Assembly (NCBI GenBank): GCA_016285265.1
Contig: JAEEQL010000019.1
Span: 1-32,176, forward strand
Length of the DNA: 32,176 nt
Origin: Lachnospiraceae bacterium
Lineage (GTDB): Bacteria > Bacillota > Clostridia > Lachnospirales > Lachnospiraceae
Direction: 5' to 3'
The translations under genes were made by a program, and so were the position numbers. Numbering within the stretch: the first letter of the stretch is position 1; each line of letters opens with the position of its first letter. Below the pieces are notes generated by a model, which was given only the letters and a program-made list of their open reading frames with translations, was not told where the DNA came from and did no database searches. Shown piece after piece: positions 6,567 to 15,030 of the stretch.

Positions 6567-8171
6567 ATGCCGGAAGCTTACATCACAAACAGCATACAGC
6601 CCGGAAAAGAAAGACCTGTCTATTCCGACACCGGTGAAGACAGAAGGACTTTCATCGCTATAGACCTCAAGTCCTTCTATGCATCCGTCGAGTGTGTCGA
6701 AAGAGGCCTCGATCCCCTTAAGACAAATCTTGTCGTTGCGGATGTATCCCGCACGGAAAAGACTATCTGTCTTGCGGTCTCTCCCTCGCTCAAATCCTAC
6801 GGTATCTCCGGAAGGGCGAGGCTTTTTGAGGTTGTTCAGAGAGTAAGGGAAGTCAACAGCGCAAGGAAGAGGGCTAACGGCGGCAGGGAATTTTCCGGAA
6901 AGTCGACCCACGATCCGGATATCAAAAAGGATCCTTCGCTTGAACTTGACTATATCGCAGCCGTCCCGAGAATGCGCTATTACATGGAGTACAGCTCGAA
7001 GATAGTGGGCATCTATCTGAGGTACGTCGCACCCGAGGATATGCATGTCTATTCTATCGACGAGGTTTTCATGGACGTCACGCATTACCTGAAGACCTAC
7101 AAGATGACCGCTCACGATCTTGCGATGAAGATGGTCAGGGAAGTTCTTTTCGAGACCGGTATTACCGCAACGGCCGGGATAGGCACCAATATGTTCCTCT
7201 GCAAGGTTGCGATGGACATAGTCGCCAAGCGCATGCCTGCGGATAAGGACGGCGTGCGTGTCGCGGAGCTTGACGAAAAGAAGTTCAGGGAGATCCTGTG
7301 GGACCATAAGCCGCTGACCGACTTCTGGAGGATAGGCAGGGGCATAGCAAGAAAGCTTGAAAAGAACGGAATGCATACTCTCGGTGATGTCGCAAGATGC
7401 TCCGTCGGAGCAAAAGGAAGACATTTTAATGAGGATCTTCTTTACAAGCTGTTCGGAATAAATGCGGAGCTCATAATAGACCACGCTTGGGGATACGAGC
7501 CCTGTGAGATATCGGACATCAAAGCTTATGTTCCGAAGAGCACATCGGTCTCCACGGGGCAGGTCCTTAAATGCCCCTACACCGCGGAGAAGGGCAAGCT
7601 GATCGTAAAGGAGATGACGGAGCAGCTTTCCCTGGACCTTGTCGCAAGGGGGATCGTAACCGACCAGCTCGTTCTTTACGTGGGATACGACATAGATAAT
7701 TTTGCCGATGCCGAAAGGATGAAGGATTACGACGGCGAGATCGTAAAGGACTATTACGGAAGGCTTGTTCCCGCACCCGCGGGCGGAAGCCTTAACCTTG
7801 GTCATTACACTTCATCCACGAGAACCCTCGTTGCTTCGGCGGCGCAGCTTTATGATGAGATCATAAATTATGATCTGCTGATCAGAAGGGTCAATGTGGT
7901 CGCAAACCATACGCTTCCCGAGGAGGAAGGCCTTGCCCTGAACCGGAAGGAGACGGAATACGTTCAGCTCGATCTGTTCTCCGATTATGAGGCGGAGGAA
8001 AGGCTCAGGGCGGATACCGAAAAGGACGAATATAAGGACAGAAGACTCCAGGAGGCTGTGCTTAATATTCAGCAAAAATACGGAAAAAATGCTATACTAA
8101 AGGGCATGAATCTTGAGGACGGCGCAATGACCGCAGAGCGTAACGGTCAGGTCGGAGGACACAGGGCATGA
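6567..8171 (+). CDS. Y-family translesion DNA polymerase (UmuC/UvrX-like)
   Basis: Error-prone DNA polymerase that copies past damaged bases. From ATG 6567 it has 534 aa. Catalytic metal ligands are visible: Asp33 in FIAIDLKSFYAS and Asp165-Glu166 in YSIDEVFMDV. A fingers/palm insertion of about residues 100-125 is unlike short DinB enzymes and fits the UmuC/UvrX branch found in Firmicutes phages and chromosomes. TAGIGTNMFLCKVAMDIVAK is the conserved palm helix and FWRIGRGIARKL the thumb HhH. Near the C-terminus QLDLF (467-471) is a canonical beta-clamp-binding motif. A TTG start at 6534 is open in frame but lies in the terminator loop, so ATG 6567 was chosen. The stop overlaps the start of a YolD-like gene (ATGA), matching the known uvrX-yolD pairing. 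No convincing LexA box was seen upstream. Confidence 0.95.
   Translation: MPEAYITNSIQPGKERPVYSDTGEDRRTFIAIDLKSFYASVECVERGLDPLKTNLVVADVSRTEKTICLAVSPSLKSYGISGRARLFEVVQRVREVNSARKRANGGREFSGKSTHDPDIKKDPSLELDYIAAVPRMRYYMEYSSKIVGIYLRYVAPEDMHVYSIDEVFMDVTHYLKTYKMTAHDLAMKMVREVLFETGITATAGIGTNMFLCKVAMDIVAKRMPADKDGVRVAELDEKKFREILWDHKPLTDFWRIGRGIARKLEKNGMHTLGDVARCSVGAKGRHFNEDLLYKLFGINAELIIDHAWGYEPCEISDIKAYVPKSTSVSTGQVLKCPYTAEKGKLIVKEMTEQLSLDLVARGIVTDQLVLYVGYDIDNFADAERMKDYDGEIVKDYYGRLVPAPAGGSLNLGHYTSSTRTLVASAAQLYDEIINYDLLIRRVNVVANHTLPEEEGLALNRKETEYVQLDLFSDYEAEERLRADTEKDEYKDRRLQEAVLNIQQKYGKNAILKGMNLEDGAMTAERNGQVGGHRA
8090..8098 (+). promoter_or_regulatory. Possible internal extended -10 (TG-C-TATACT) ahead of the yolD-like gene
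   Basis: Inside the 3' end of the polymerase gene, about 70 nt before the ATG at 8168, TG plus one base plus TATACT matches the extended -10 pattern used elsewhere in this window. No clear -35. It could give extra transcription of the yolD-like and clostripain genes. Confidence 0.3.
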
Positions 8172-8377
8172 AGGATGATTACAGCGATATAATCAATATG
8201 CCGTTCCACGAACCGGATCCCGTAAAGCACCCGAGGATGGAAAGGGCGGCGCGGGCCGCACAGTTTTCTTCTTTTGCGGCTCTGACCGGATACGAAGATG
8301 TTGTCGAGCAGACTCAGGAAGAAGTGCGTAATGCCGTTCTTAACGAAACGGTATTTGAAGATATAGAAGACATTTAA
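8168..8377 (+). CDS. YolD-like family small protein
   Basis: Small 69-aa protein carrying the YolD-like signature: an N-terminal DIINMPFHEPD segment and then RMERAARAAQFSSFAALTGYED, the most conserved part of clostridial YolD-like proteins. Members are encoded next to UvrX-type Y-family polymerases and are proposed to act as UmuD-like partners or regulators; the biochemical role is unsettled. The ATG overlaps the polymerase stop codon by 4 nt (ATGA), so translation is probably coupled and the two products are likely made in fixed proportion. The C-terminal half is acidic (EQTQEEVRNAV...FEDIEDI). At 69 aa it is shorter than many family members, and the C-terminal helix looks abbreviated. No other assignment fits as well. 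Confidence 0.88.
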   Translation: MKDDYSDIINMPFHEPDPVKHPRMERAARAAQFSSFAALTGYEDVVEQTQEEVRNAVLNETVFEDIEDI

Positions 8378-8391
8378 AGGGGGAGAGTAAA

Positions 8392-10815
8392 ATGCCTGCA
8401 CCCAGAGGAAGACAGACAAATGTTACCGGCGGCGGTAAAGGAGTACAGAGGAGAGGCTCGGGACTCGGAACGGGCCCTGTCGGAAGCGGAAATTTCGGGG
8501 GAGGAAGAAGAACCTCATCCGGAAACGGAGTAAATATCGGTTCGCAGCCCCATCACTCATCATCGGGCTCGCAGCAGGGTTATCCCTATCCCGGCGGAGG
8601 AACCCGCATAGGCGGAGGCGGGGCAAGACTTATTTTCATAGTGATAGTCATCATCCTGATAATCGGAGGCAAGGGACTGTTCTCATCATTTGGCGGCGGA
8701 TCTTCGGGAGGCGGCGGAGGTTCGAATATCATCTCCGATATGACATCGCTCCTCGGAGGAGGATCCTCGTCATATATTTCCGGTGTCTCTTCGACATCTT
8801 CGCCCTGGGGCTCGGACAGGAACACAGGTGTACTGAACCGTGAGGTTTCACCCGAGGCAAGGGATAAATACACTCAGATACTCGGAAACGGTAAGGATGT
8901 CGTTACCATAATGGTCTATATGTGCGGAACCGACCTGGAGTCCAGGGCCGGCATGGCTACGAATGACCTCATGGAGATGGCAAACGCTTCTCTATCCGAC
9001 AATGTAAATGTCATCGTTTACACGGGCGGATGCAAGAATTGGAAGAACAGTATCGTATCCTCTTCGTATAACCAGATCTACAAGGTCATCGGCGGCGGCA
9101 AGCTCGAATGTCTCGAGAGCAATATGGGTTCGGGCGCAATGACCGATCCGAAGACTTTGGAGAGCTTCATTGAATACGCACACGAGAATTACCCCGCAAA
9201 CAGGAACATCCTGATCTTCTGGGATCATGGCGGCGGTTCCGTTTCGGGTTACGGATATGATGAAAAGAATCCGAATTCCGGATCCATGGATCTTGCGGAG
9301 ATAAGCTCTGCACTTAAGAATTCCGGTATTAAATATGACTTCATCGGCTTCGACGCATGCCTCATGGGAAGCCTTGAGACCGACCTTATGGCCGCGCAGT
9401 ATGCCGATTACCTTATCGGAAGCGAAGAGACGGAACCGGGCATAGGCTGGTACTATACCGACTGGCTTACCGCTCTTTCCAAGGACACTTCGATGTCCAC
9501 GCTCGATATCGGAAAGCAGATCATCGATGATTTCGTGGATACCTGTGCAAAACAGTGTGCCGGACAGAAGACCACGCTTTCACTCGTTGACCTTTCCGAA
9601 CTTCAGGTAACCGTCGGAGATGAATTCAGGGCATTCTGCTCCGATACCCAGGGGCTTATCACAAGCGGAGATTATGCTTCCGTATCCGATGCACGTACAG
9701 GTTCGAGGGAGTTTGCGACAAGTTCACACATCGACCAGATCGATATGGTCAACTTTGCACGCCGCGTTGGAACAGACGAAGGTAACGCGCTTGCAGAGGT
9801 TCTTCTTTCCGCGGTCAAGTACAACCGTACCTCGGGCAATATGACCAATGCGTACGGAATCTCCATTTACTTCCCGTACAACAGCAAGTCCGCCAAGGTC
9901 GACAAGGCGGTAAGCACATATGAGAAGATCGGACTCGATGACGAGTACACCGACTGCATAAGGGAATTTGCCGGACTTGAAGCTTCGGGCCAGGCTGTTT
10001 CGGCTTCATCAGGTACCGACATCACCTCCCTTCTTTCCGGAGGATCGGCACAGAGCTCATACGGGTCCCTTTCATCGCTTGATGTAAACGATATGATGAA
10101 CCTCATCTCCGGTTTCTCGGGAATGCTCTCCGGAAGATCGATGAGTGACAGGGATGCCGCCGATTACATTGCGGACAATTCTTTCGATGCATCCGTTCTT
10201 TCCTGGAAGGAAGAAGACGGAACATATTACATTCCCATCAGCGACGATCAGTGGCAGCTCGTTAATACAGTGGACCTTGCGATGTATTACGATGACGGAT
10301 CGGGATATGTGGACCTCGGCCTTGATAATATCTTTGAGATAGACGGAAAAGGAAACCTCATCTCGATGGTCGACGGTACCTGGCTTTCCATAGAGGACCA
10401 GCCCGTTGCCTACTACCACACCGACACAATAGACAACGGTGACGACGATTATACCATCACGGGATATGTTCCCGCTTACTTAAACGGCGATCCCGTAAAG
10501 CTCGAGCTTGTATTCGATAACGATCATCCCTACGGCTACATTGCCGGCGCAAGGATCGATTACAAGGGATCGACCGATACCGAGGCAAGAGGCCTTATCG
10601 AACTTGCCGCAGGAGACGAGATCGATTTTGTATGTGATTATTACACATATAACGGAGAGTATGAGGACAGCTATTATCTCGGAGAAACCCTGGTCATATC
10701 CGACCCGGATAACATCAAGATAAGCAATACGTATCTCGGCGGGGATTTCCTTGCTCTCTACAGGATCACGGACATTTATAACGGTGAGTACTGGACCGAA
10801 ACCGTGCCCGATTAA
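8392..10815 (+). CDS. Membrane-anchored clostripain-family (C11) cysteine peptidase
   Basis: Predicted surface peptidase of MEROPS family C11, which cleaves after Arg or Lys in known members. The 807-aa chain starts with a basic, Gly/Ser-rich cytoplasmic segment (about 1-78), then one transmembrane helix (about 79-98) and another Gly-rich linker, so the peptidase faces outward. The catalytic domain begins near residue 160 with VTIMVYMCGTDLE. The dyad is visible as His279 in FWDHGGGS and Cys323 in FDACLMGS. A C-terminal beta-rich part (about 590-807) has no recognised name. The start has a strong site (GGGGGAG, 7 nt before ATG). It follows the yolD-like gene by 14 nt, although a functional link to DNA repair is not obvious. 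No clear terminator follows. Family assignment is firm; the substrate is unknown. Confidence 0.94.
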   Translation: MPAPRGRQTNVTGGGKGVQRRGSGLGTGPVGSGNFGGGRRTSSGNGVNIGSQPHHSSSGSQQGYPYPGGGTRIGGGGARLIFIVIVIILIIGGKGLFSSFGGGSSGGGGGSNIISDMTSLLGGGSSSYISGVSSTSSPWGSDRNTGVLNREVSPEARDKYTQILGNGKDVVTIMVYMCGTDLESRAGMATNDLMEMANASLSDNVNVIVYTGGCKNWKNSIVSSSYNQIYKVIGGGKLECLESNMGSGAMTDPKTLESFIEYAHENYPANRNILIFWDHGGGSVSGYGYDEKNPNSGSMDLAEISSALKNSGIKYDFIGFDACLMGSLETDLMAAQYADYLIGSEETEPGIGWYYTDWLTALSKDTSMSTLDIGKQIIDDFVDTCAKQCAGQKTTLSLVDLSELQVTVGDEFRAFCSDTQGLITSGDYASVSDARTGSREFATSSHIDQIDMVNFARRVGTDEGNALAEVLLSAVKYNRTSGNMTNAYGISIYFPYNSKSAKVDKAVSTYEKIGLDDEYTDCIREFAGLEASGQAVSASSGTDITSLLSGGSAQSSYGSLSSLDVNDMMNLISGFSGMLSGRSMSDRDAADYIADNSFDASVLSWKEEDGTYYIPISDDQWQLVNTVDLAMYYDDGSGYVDLGLDNIFEIDGKGNLISMVDGTWLSIEDQPVAYYHTDTIDNGDDDYTITGYVPAYLNGDPVKLELVFDNDHPYGYIAGARIDYKGSTDTEARGLIELAAGDEIDFVCDYYTYNGEYEDSYYLGETLVISDPDNIKISNTYLGGDFLALYRITDIYNGEYWTETVPD

Positions 10816-10851
10816 CCCGCTATGTCACTCTTTTTAGAAGAGGAAGGAATA

Positions 10852-10860
10852 TGTTATAAT
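10852..10860 (+). promoter_or_regulatory. Extended -10 promoter (TG-T-TATAAT) for the degV gene
   Basis: A perfect TATAAT preceded by TG and one base, 75 nt before the DegV start at 10935. The leader between is short and ends in the strong ribosome site GCGGAGGAT. Only a weak -35 (TTTTAG, 10832-10837) is present. Confidence 0.65.
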
Positions 10861-10934
10861 ATTTATTCGATGTATCGCATTTTGCTTTTGATCCGGCCAG
10901 GGGGAAAACAGACCGGCGAAGCGGAGGATTAAAA

Positions 10935-11822
10935 ATGGCTGAATACATGTTGACCACTTGCTCCACAACGGATCTTTCCCTTGAATATTTCAAGGAAAGG
11001 AATATCGGAGTAACCTATTTTACATTTGAACTCGGCGGAACGGAGTACCCGGACGATATGGGTATGTCCGTGACACCCAAGGATCTTTTCAGAAGGATGC
11101 TTGAAGGTGAGAATACCAAGACAAGCCAGGTAACTGTAGGACAGTATACCGAATTTTTCGAGCCTTTCCTGAAGGAAGGCAAGGATATTCTCCACATAGC
11201 TTTCTCCAGTGGTCTTTCCGGATCGTACAACTCCGCAAGGCTGGCTGCCGAGGAGCTCAGTGCACAGTATCCCGACAGAAAGCTCTATGTCGTCGATTCA
11301 CTTGCCGCTTCCACAGGACACGGACTTGTTGTGGATGCCGCTGCAGATCTCAGGGATGAGGGCAAGAGCATCGATGAGGTCAGGGACTGGCTCGAAGCCA
11401 ATAAGAACAAAGCTCATCACTGGTTCTTCTCATCCGACCTTACATTCTTTATAAGAGGCGGAAGAGTCAGCAAGACCGCAGGTGCCATAGGAACCGTTCT
11501 CGGCATCTGCCCCCTTCTCAACGTTAATGACGAAGGAAAGCTGATCGCAAGAGAGAAGATCAGAGGCAAGAAGAAGGTCATCAAGCGCATCGTTGATGTG
11601 ATGGAGCAGCGCGCACAGGGCGGACTCGATTATACCGGCAAGGTGTTCATCAGCAATTCCGATTGCTACGAAGATGCCAGAGCGGTTGCAGACCTTATAG
11701 AAGAAAGATTCACCAAGATGAACGGCAAGGTGCAGATCTATTCGATAGGTGCCACCATCGGAAGCCATACGGGTCCCGGTACCGTTGCGCTTTTCTTCTG
11801 GGGAGACGAAAGAGAGCATTAG
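10935..11822 (+). CDS. DegV family fatty-acid-binding protein (FakB-like)
   Basis: Cytoplasmic lipid-binding protein of the DegV family. Members bind a single fatty acid, and some (FakB) present it to the kinase FakA for phosphorylation and membrane lipid synthesis. The 295-aa length is typical. Conserved features run in order: the N-terminal strand with TTCSTTDLS (usually TDS-type), SQVTVGQYTEFF, SSGLSGSYNSARLA with the acyl-binding Gly-Ser-Tyr-Asn, VVDSLAASTG, FIRGGRVSK and the C-terminal IGSHTGPGTVALFFWG. The first motif differs slightly from the common TDSTADL. It has its own promoter and begins a same-strand run with the next three genes. No fakA-type kinase is in the window, so whether it is a true FakB is not shown. 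Confidence 0.93.
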   Translation: MAEYMLTTCSTTDLSLEYFKERNIGVTYFTFELGGTEYPDDMGMSVTPKDLFRRMLEGENTKTSQVTVGQYTEFFEPFLKEGKDILHIAFSSGLSGSYNSARLAAEELSAQYPDRKLYVVDSLAASTGHGLVVDAAADLRDEGKSIDEVRDWLEANKNKAHHWFFSSDLTFFIRGGRVSKTAGAIGTVLGICPLLNVNDEGKLIAREKIRGKKKVIKRIVDVMEQRAQGGLDYTGKVFISNSDCYEDARAVADLIEERFTKMNGKVQIYSIGATIGSHTGPGTVALFFWGDEREH

Positions 11823-11828
11823 TATAAC

Positions 11829-12482
11829 GTGGGTAAGACGTCGACACATCTGCTGAAACAATTCTATACCGCAGGTTCTCAGATGTGGTTTGCACCCGAG
11901 GGTCACCTGGATAAGAAACTCCGCGGATTCGGCTGCGGAGTAGTGGCTCTGCACGATCTTATCGAATACAAAGGAATAATAAAAGCGCCGAAAGGCAGAA
12001 ATGAGTATATGGAGCAGATCCGTAAGATGGAAAAGGGTGGAATCTTTGTCTTCCCCGGGCTTGGGATCGCTCCATATTATTATCCCATCCTATGCAATCT
12101 TTTTCTGATGAGGCACGGATCGAGGCTCAGGATAGGATGGGGACGCACGGCACGTTCGCAGCTCAGGAACGGTGCACGCGACATAAAGAAGTGCCTGGAC
12201 AATGATTTTCCGGTGATCTTCGCAGCAGGCCCCGGTTTTCCTTTTCTCTTTAAGGACAAATTCGTAACTCTTTACAACAGGGAACGCAGACCCTCCGGCA
12301 AGAAAACGAGGGAGCATTATATGACGGTTCTCGGAACTGCCGAGGCGGACGGCGAGATCTGGCTCGAGGTGGCATCCTGGGGCGAACAGTTCAGCATAAG
12401 ACTTGATGAGCTCGTCGAGTATTCGAAATATGCGATGCCCTTTTCCACAAGATTCTATAACATTTACGAAAAGAAAAAATAA
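11829..12482 (+). CDS. Conserved hypothetical protein, possible papain-fold (C39-like) cysteine protein
   Basis: I do not recognise a named family. The 217-aa protein has a Gly-Cys-Gly motif at Cys36 (RGFGCGVVALHDLIEY) that resembles the start of the catalytic helix in papain-like and C39-like peptidases (usually CGPAA). It also has His163 in REHYMTVLG, the usual H-x-V-x-G strand position, followed by a strand ending WLEVASWGEQ. Between them, FPVIFAAGPG fits the strand before the histidine. A Cys-His pair at this spacing supports a cysteine-peptidase-like fold, but activity is not shown. The start is GTG at 11829, 6 nt after the DegV stop, with a weak AGAGAG upstream; the next ATG (11883) has no site and would cut into the domain. 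Translational coupling with degV is likely. Confidence 0.75.
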   Translation: MGKTSTHLLKQFYTAGSQMWFAPEGHLDKKLRGFGCGVVALHDLIEYKGIIKAPKGRNEYMEQIRKMEKGGIFVFPGLGIAPYYYPILCNLFLMRHGSRLRIGWGRTARSQLRNGARDIKKCLDNDFPVIFAAGPGFPFLFKDKFVTLYNRERRPSGKKTREHYMTVLGTAEADGEIWLEVASWGEQFSIRLDELVEYSKYAMPFSTRFYNIYEKKK

Positions 12483-12526
12483 GCGGGAGATACCCGTAAA
12501 TTACGGTTTTCCAAGGAGGTATGTTC

Positions 12527-13471
12527 ATGGCAGTCGATGCAAGAAAAGTAGCTCTTATAGGTTGCGGTTTTGTAGGATCCGCTTCGGCTTTTGCACTCAT
12601 GCAGAGCGGTCTTTTTTCCGAGATGGTCCTTATAGATGCCAACACCGCCAAGGCGGAGGGTGAAGCGCTCGATATAGCGCACGGTCTTTCATATGCCAAG
12701 CCAATGCAGATCTATTCGGGCACATATGAAGACATCGCGGATGCGGCGATAATCGTAATAAGCGCCGGAGCAAACCAGAAGCCCGGAGAGACAAGACTCG
12801 ATCTGGTCAAGAAGAACATCGCGATCTTCAGATCCATCATGGGCGAGCTTAACCGTGTCAAGGTTGAAGGCATCCTTCTCATAGTAGCCAATCCCGTTGA
12901 TATACTTACGGCTGCAGCCGTAAAGCTTTCCGGACTTCCCGAGAACAGGGTATTCGGATCGGGTACCGTTCTCGATACCGCAAGATTCAAGTATCTGCTC
13001 GGAGAACATCTCGGAGTCGATTCGAGAAATGTACATGCATTCATACTCGGCGAGCACGGAGACAGTGAGATAGCCGTCTGGTCGAGCGCCAATATATCCG
13101 GCATCCCCGTTCATGATTTCTGTGAGCTCAAGGGCCACTACGATCATGAGACTGCAATGAAAGAGATCGCGGACAATGTCAAGAATGCCGCATATGAGAT
13201 AATCGAAAAAAAGCAGGCAACCTATTACGGAATCGCTATGAGCGTAAGGCGTATCTGTGAGGCGGTCATAAGAGATGAGAAATCGATCCTTCCCATATCG
13301 CGCATGCTTCACGGTGAGTACGGCATCGACGGTGTCGCTCTTTCGCTTCCCGCAATAGTCGGTGCGGGCGGAGTTGAGATCCCCGTGCCCGCGGAACTAA
13401 GTGACGAAGAGCTGTCCGCTCTCAAAAAATCGGGTGAGACATTAAAGGCCATACTCGACGAAAATCTTTGA
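12527..13471 (+). CDS. ldh: L-lactate dehydrogenase
   Basis: Cytoplasmic NAD-dependent L-lactate dehydrogenase, reducing pyruvate to L-lactate. From ATG 12527 it has 314 aa, the family norm. The dinucleotide loop is GCGFVGSA (12-19), with Asp37 as the NAD ribose-binding acid in VLIDAN. Gln84 in ANQKPGETR is the residue that selects lactate over malate (Arg in malate dehydrogenase), and Arg90 in the same loop, Asp150-Arg153 in LDTARF and His177 in GEHGDSE complete the active site. An upstream ATG at 12521 sits directly on the AGGAGGT site (12514-12520), so the ATG 6 nt after it was chosen. It lies in line with degV, the hypothetical gene and the proline symporter. An allosteric fructose-1,6-bisphosphate site cannot be judged from the sequence alone. 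Confidence 0.95.
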   Translation: MAVDARKVALIGCGFVGSASAFALMQSGLFSEMVLIDANTAKAEGEALDIAHGLSYAKPMQIYSGTYEDIADAAIIVISAGANQKPGETRLDLVKKNIAIFRSIMGELNRVKVEGILLIVANPVDILTAAAVKLSGLPENRVFGSGTVLDTARFKYLLGEHLGVDSRNVHAFILGEHGDSEIAVWSSANISGIPVHDFCELKGHYDHETAMKEIADNVKNAAYEIIEKKQATYYGIAMSVRRICEAVIRDEKSILPISRMLHGEYGIDGVALSLPAIVGAGGVEIPVPAELSDEELSALKKSGETLKAILDENL

Positions 13472-13486
13472 TCGGAGGAATTCCAA

Positions 13487-15004
13487 ATGAGCATCACACA
13501 GATCTGTATCCTTGCCGTGATAGTTTTGTATCTGCTGTTCGTTCTGCTTGTGGGTATAAAATTTTCAAAGGGCAACAAAACCACTGAGGACTACTATCTC
13601 GGCGGACGCAAACTCGGTCCCCTGGTAACGGCAATGAGTGCCGAAGCTTCGGACATGAGTTCCTGGCTTCTTCTCGGAATACCGGGACTTGCCTATGCAT
13701 CCGGACTTGCCGATCCTTTCTGGACCTCGCTCGGACTCGGAATAGGTACTTATTTCAACTGGCTGATCGTTGCAAGAAAGCTCAGAAGATACAGTCAGAT
13801 AAACGGATCGGCGACGATCCCTTCGTTCTTCTCCAACAGGTTCGGGGATGAAAACAATGTCCTTTCGCTGATCGCCGCTCTTGTCATAATCATTTTCTTC
13901 GTTCCCTATACGGCGAGCGGATTCTCGGCATGCGGAAAGCTTTTCAATTCACTTTTCGGAGTCGATTACATGGTTGCGATGATCATCTTTGCACTCGTTA
14001 TCATCGCATATACGACACTGGGCGGATTCCTTGCCGCATCCACCACCGACCTTATCCAGAGCGTCATCATGACCATCGCTCTTGCGACAATCCTTTTCTA
14101 CGGTGCTTCACAGGCAGGCGGATGGGGAGCTGTATTCGAAAATGCCAAGGGTCTTGCGGGATATTTTGATCTGAACAATATGCATTCCGATGAGACCGGT
14201 CTTATCGCATACGGAACTCTCACCAAGGTTTCGACCATGGCATGGGGACTCGGATATTTCGGAATGCCCCATATCCTTCTCAGATTCATGGCTATCGAGA
14301 AGGAAGAAAAGCTTTCTGTTTCGAGAAGGATCGCAAGCGTATGGGTTTTCATCGCAATGTTTGCGGCTATCATCATAGGATTTGTTGCAAGGGCAATGAC
14401 CGCAAACGGATCGATAGGAGTACTTGACGATCCCGAGACCGCGATCATTAAGATATCGGATCTGCTCAGCTCACACGGCGTGTTCACGGCATGCGTTGCC
14501 GGACTCATACTAGCGGGCATACTTGCAGCTACCATGTCAACCGCTGATTCACAGCTTCTTGCTGCGGCATCCAGTGCATCGGATGATATCTTCGGAAAGA
14601 TGATCTTCAAGAAGCAGGATGCGAAGCGCTCAATGCTCGTTGCAAGAATTGCGGTTGTCGTGATGAGTATAATCGCACTTTTTATAGCATCGGATCCCAA
14701 CAGTTCAGTATTCCAGATCGTATCATTCGCATGGGCGGGCTTCGGTGCCGCATTCGGACCTCTTATGCTCTTTGCGCTGTTCTGGAAGAGGACCAATAAA
14801 TACGGTGCGCTCGCCGGAATGATAAGCGGCGGCGTCATGATCTTCGTTTGGAAGTTCCTGGTCCGTCCTCTCGGAGGCATATGGAATATCTATGAGCTTC
14901 TTCCCGGATTCATAGTATCCGCGATCTTCATTGTTGTCGTAAGTCTTATTACACCCGCACCCGAGGGTAAGGTAATCGAGGATTTCGAAAAAGCCGCTGA
15001 ATAA
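13487..15004 (+). CDS. putP: Sodium/proline symporter, SSS family (PutP-like)
   Basis: Membrane transporter of the sodium:solute symporter family, importing proline with Na+. The 505-aa length is close to E. coli PutP (502) and about 13 hydrophobic helices are apparent. Diagnostic segments are EDYYLGGRKLGPLVTAMSAE, ASDMSSWLLLGIPGLAYASG (the Na+/proline site region, with Asp and Ser kept but Gly replaced by Ser after DMS), and STADSQLLAAASSASDDIF in the eighth core helix, with the Ser-Thr that bind Na+. The ribosome site CGGAGG is 9 nt before the ATG, and the gap to ldh is 15 nt, so the two genes are probably co-transcribed. Proline could serve as an osmolyte or a Stickland acceptor; the sequence does not decide. 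Confidence 0.93.
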   Translation: MSITQICILAVIVLYLLFVLLVGIKFSKGNKTTEDYYLGGRKLGPLVTAMSAEASDMSSWLLLGIPGLAYASGLADPFWTSLGLGIGTYFNWLIVARKLRRYSQINGSATIPSFFSNRFGDENNVLSLIAALVIIIFFVPYTASGFSACGKLFNSLFGVDYMVAMIIFALVIIAYTTLGGFLAASTTDLIQSVIMTIALATILFYGASQAGGWGAVFENAKGLAGYFDLNNMHSDETGLIAYGTLTKVSTMAWGLGYFGMPHILLRFMAIEKEEKLSVSRRIASVWVFIAMFAAIIIGFVARAMTANGSIGVLDDPETAIIKISDLLSSHGVFTACVAGLILAGILAATMSTADSQLLAAASSASDDIFGKMIFKKQDAKRSMLVARIAVVVMSIIALFIASDPNSSVFQIVSFAWAGFGAAFGPLMLFALFWKRTNKYGALAGMISGGVMIFVWKFLVRPLGGIWNIYELLPGFIVSAIFIVVVSLITPAPEGKVIEDFEKAAE

Positions 15005-15030
15005 TTTTGCTTTTATGAGGGGGGCAGATT

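Noticed and set aside
5625-7805. 726-aa open frame on the minus strand
   Set aside because: It is antisense to the 2-hydroxyacid dehydrogenase and the Y-family polymerase, both of which show complete catalytic motifs, and its own translation has no recognisable domain. Codon bias of the real genes leaves the opposite frame open.
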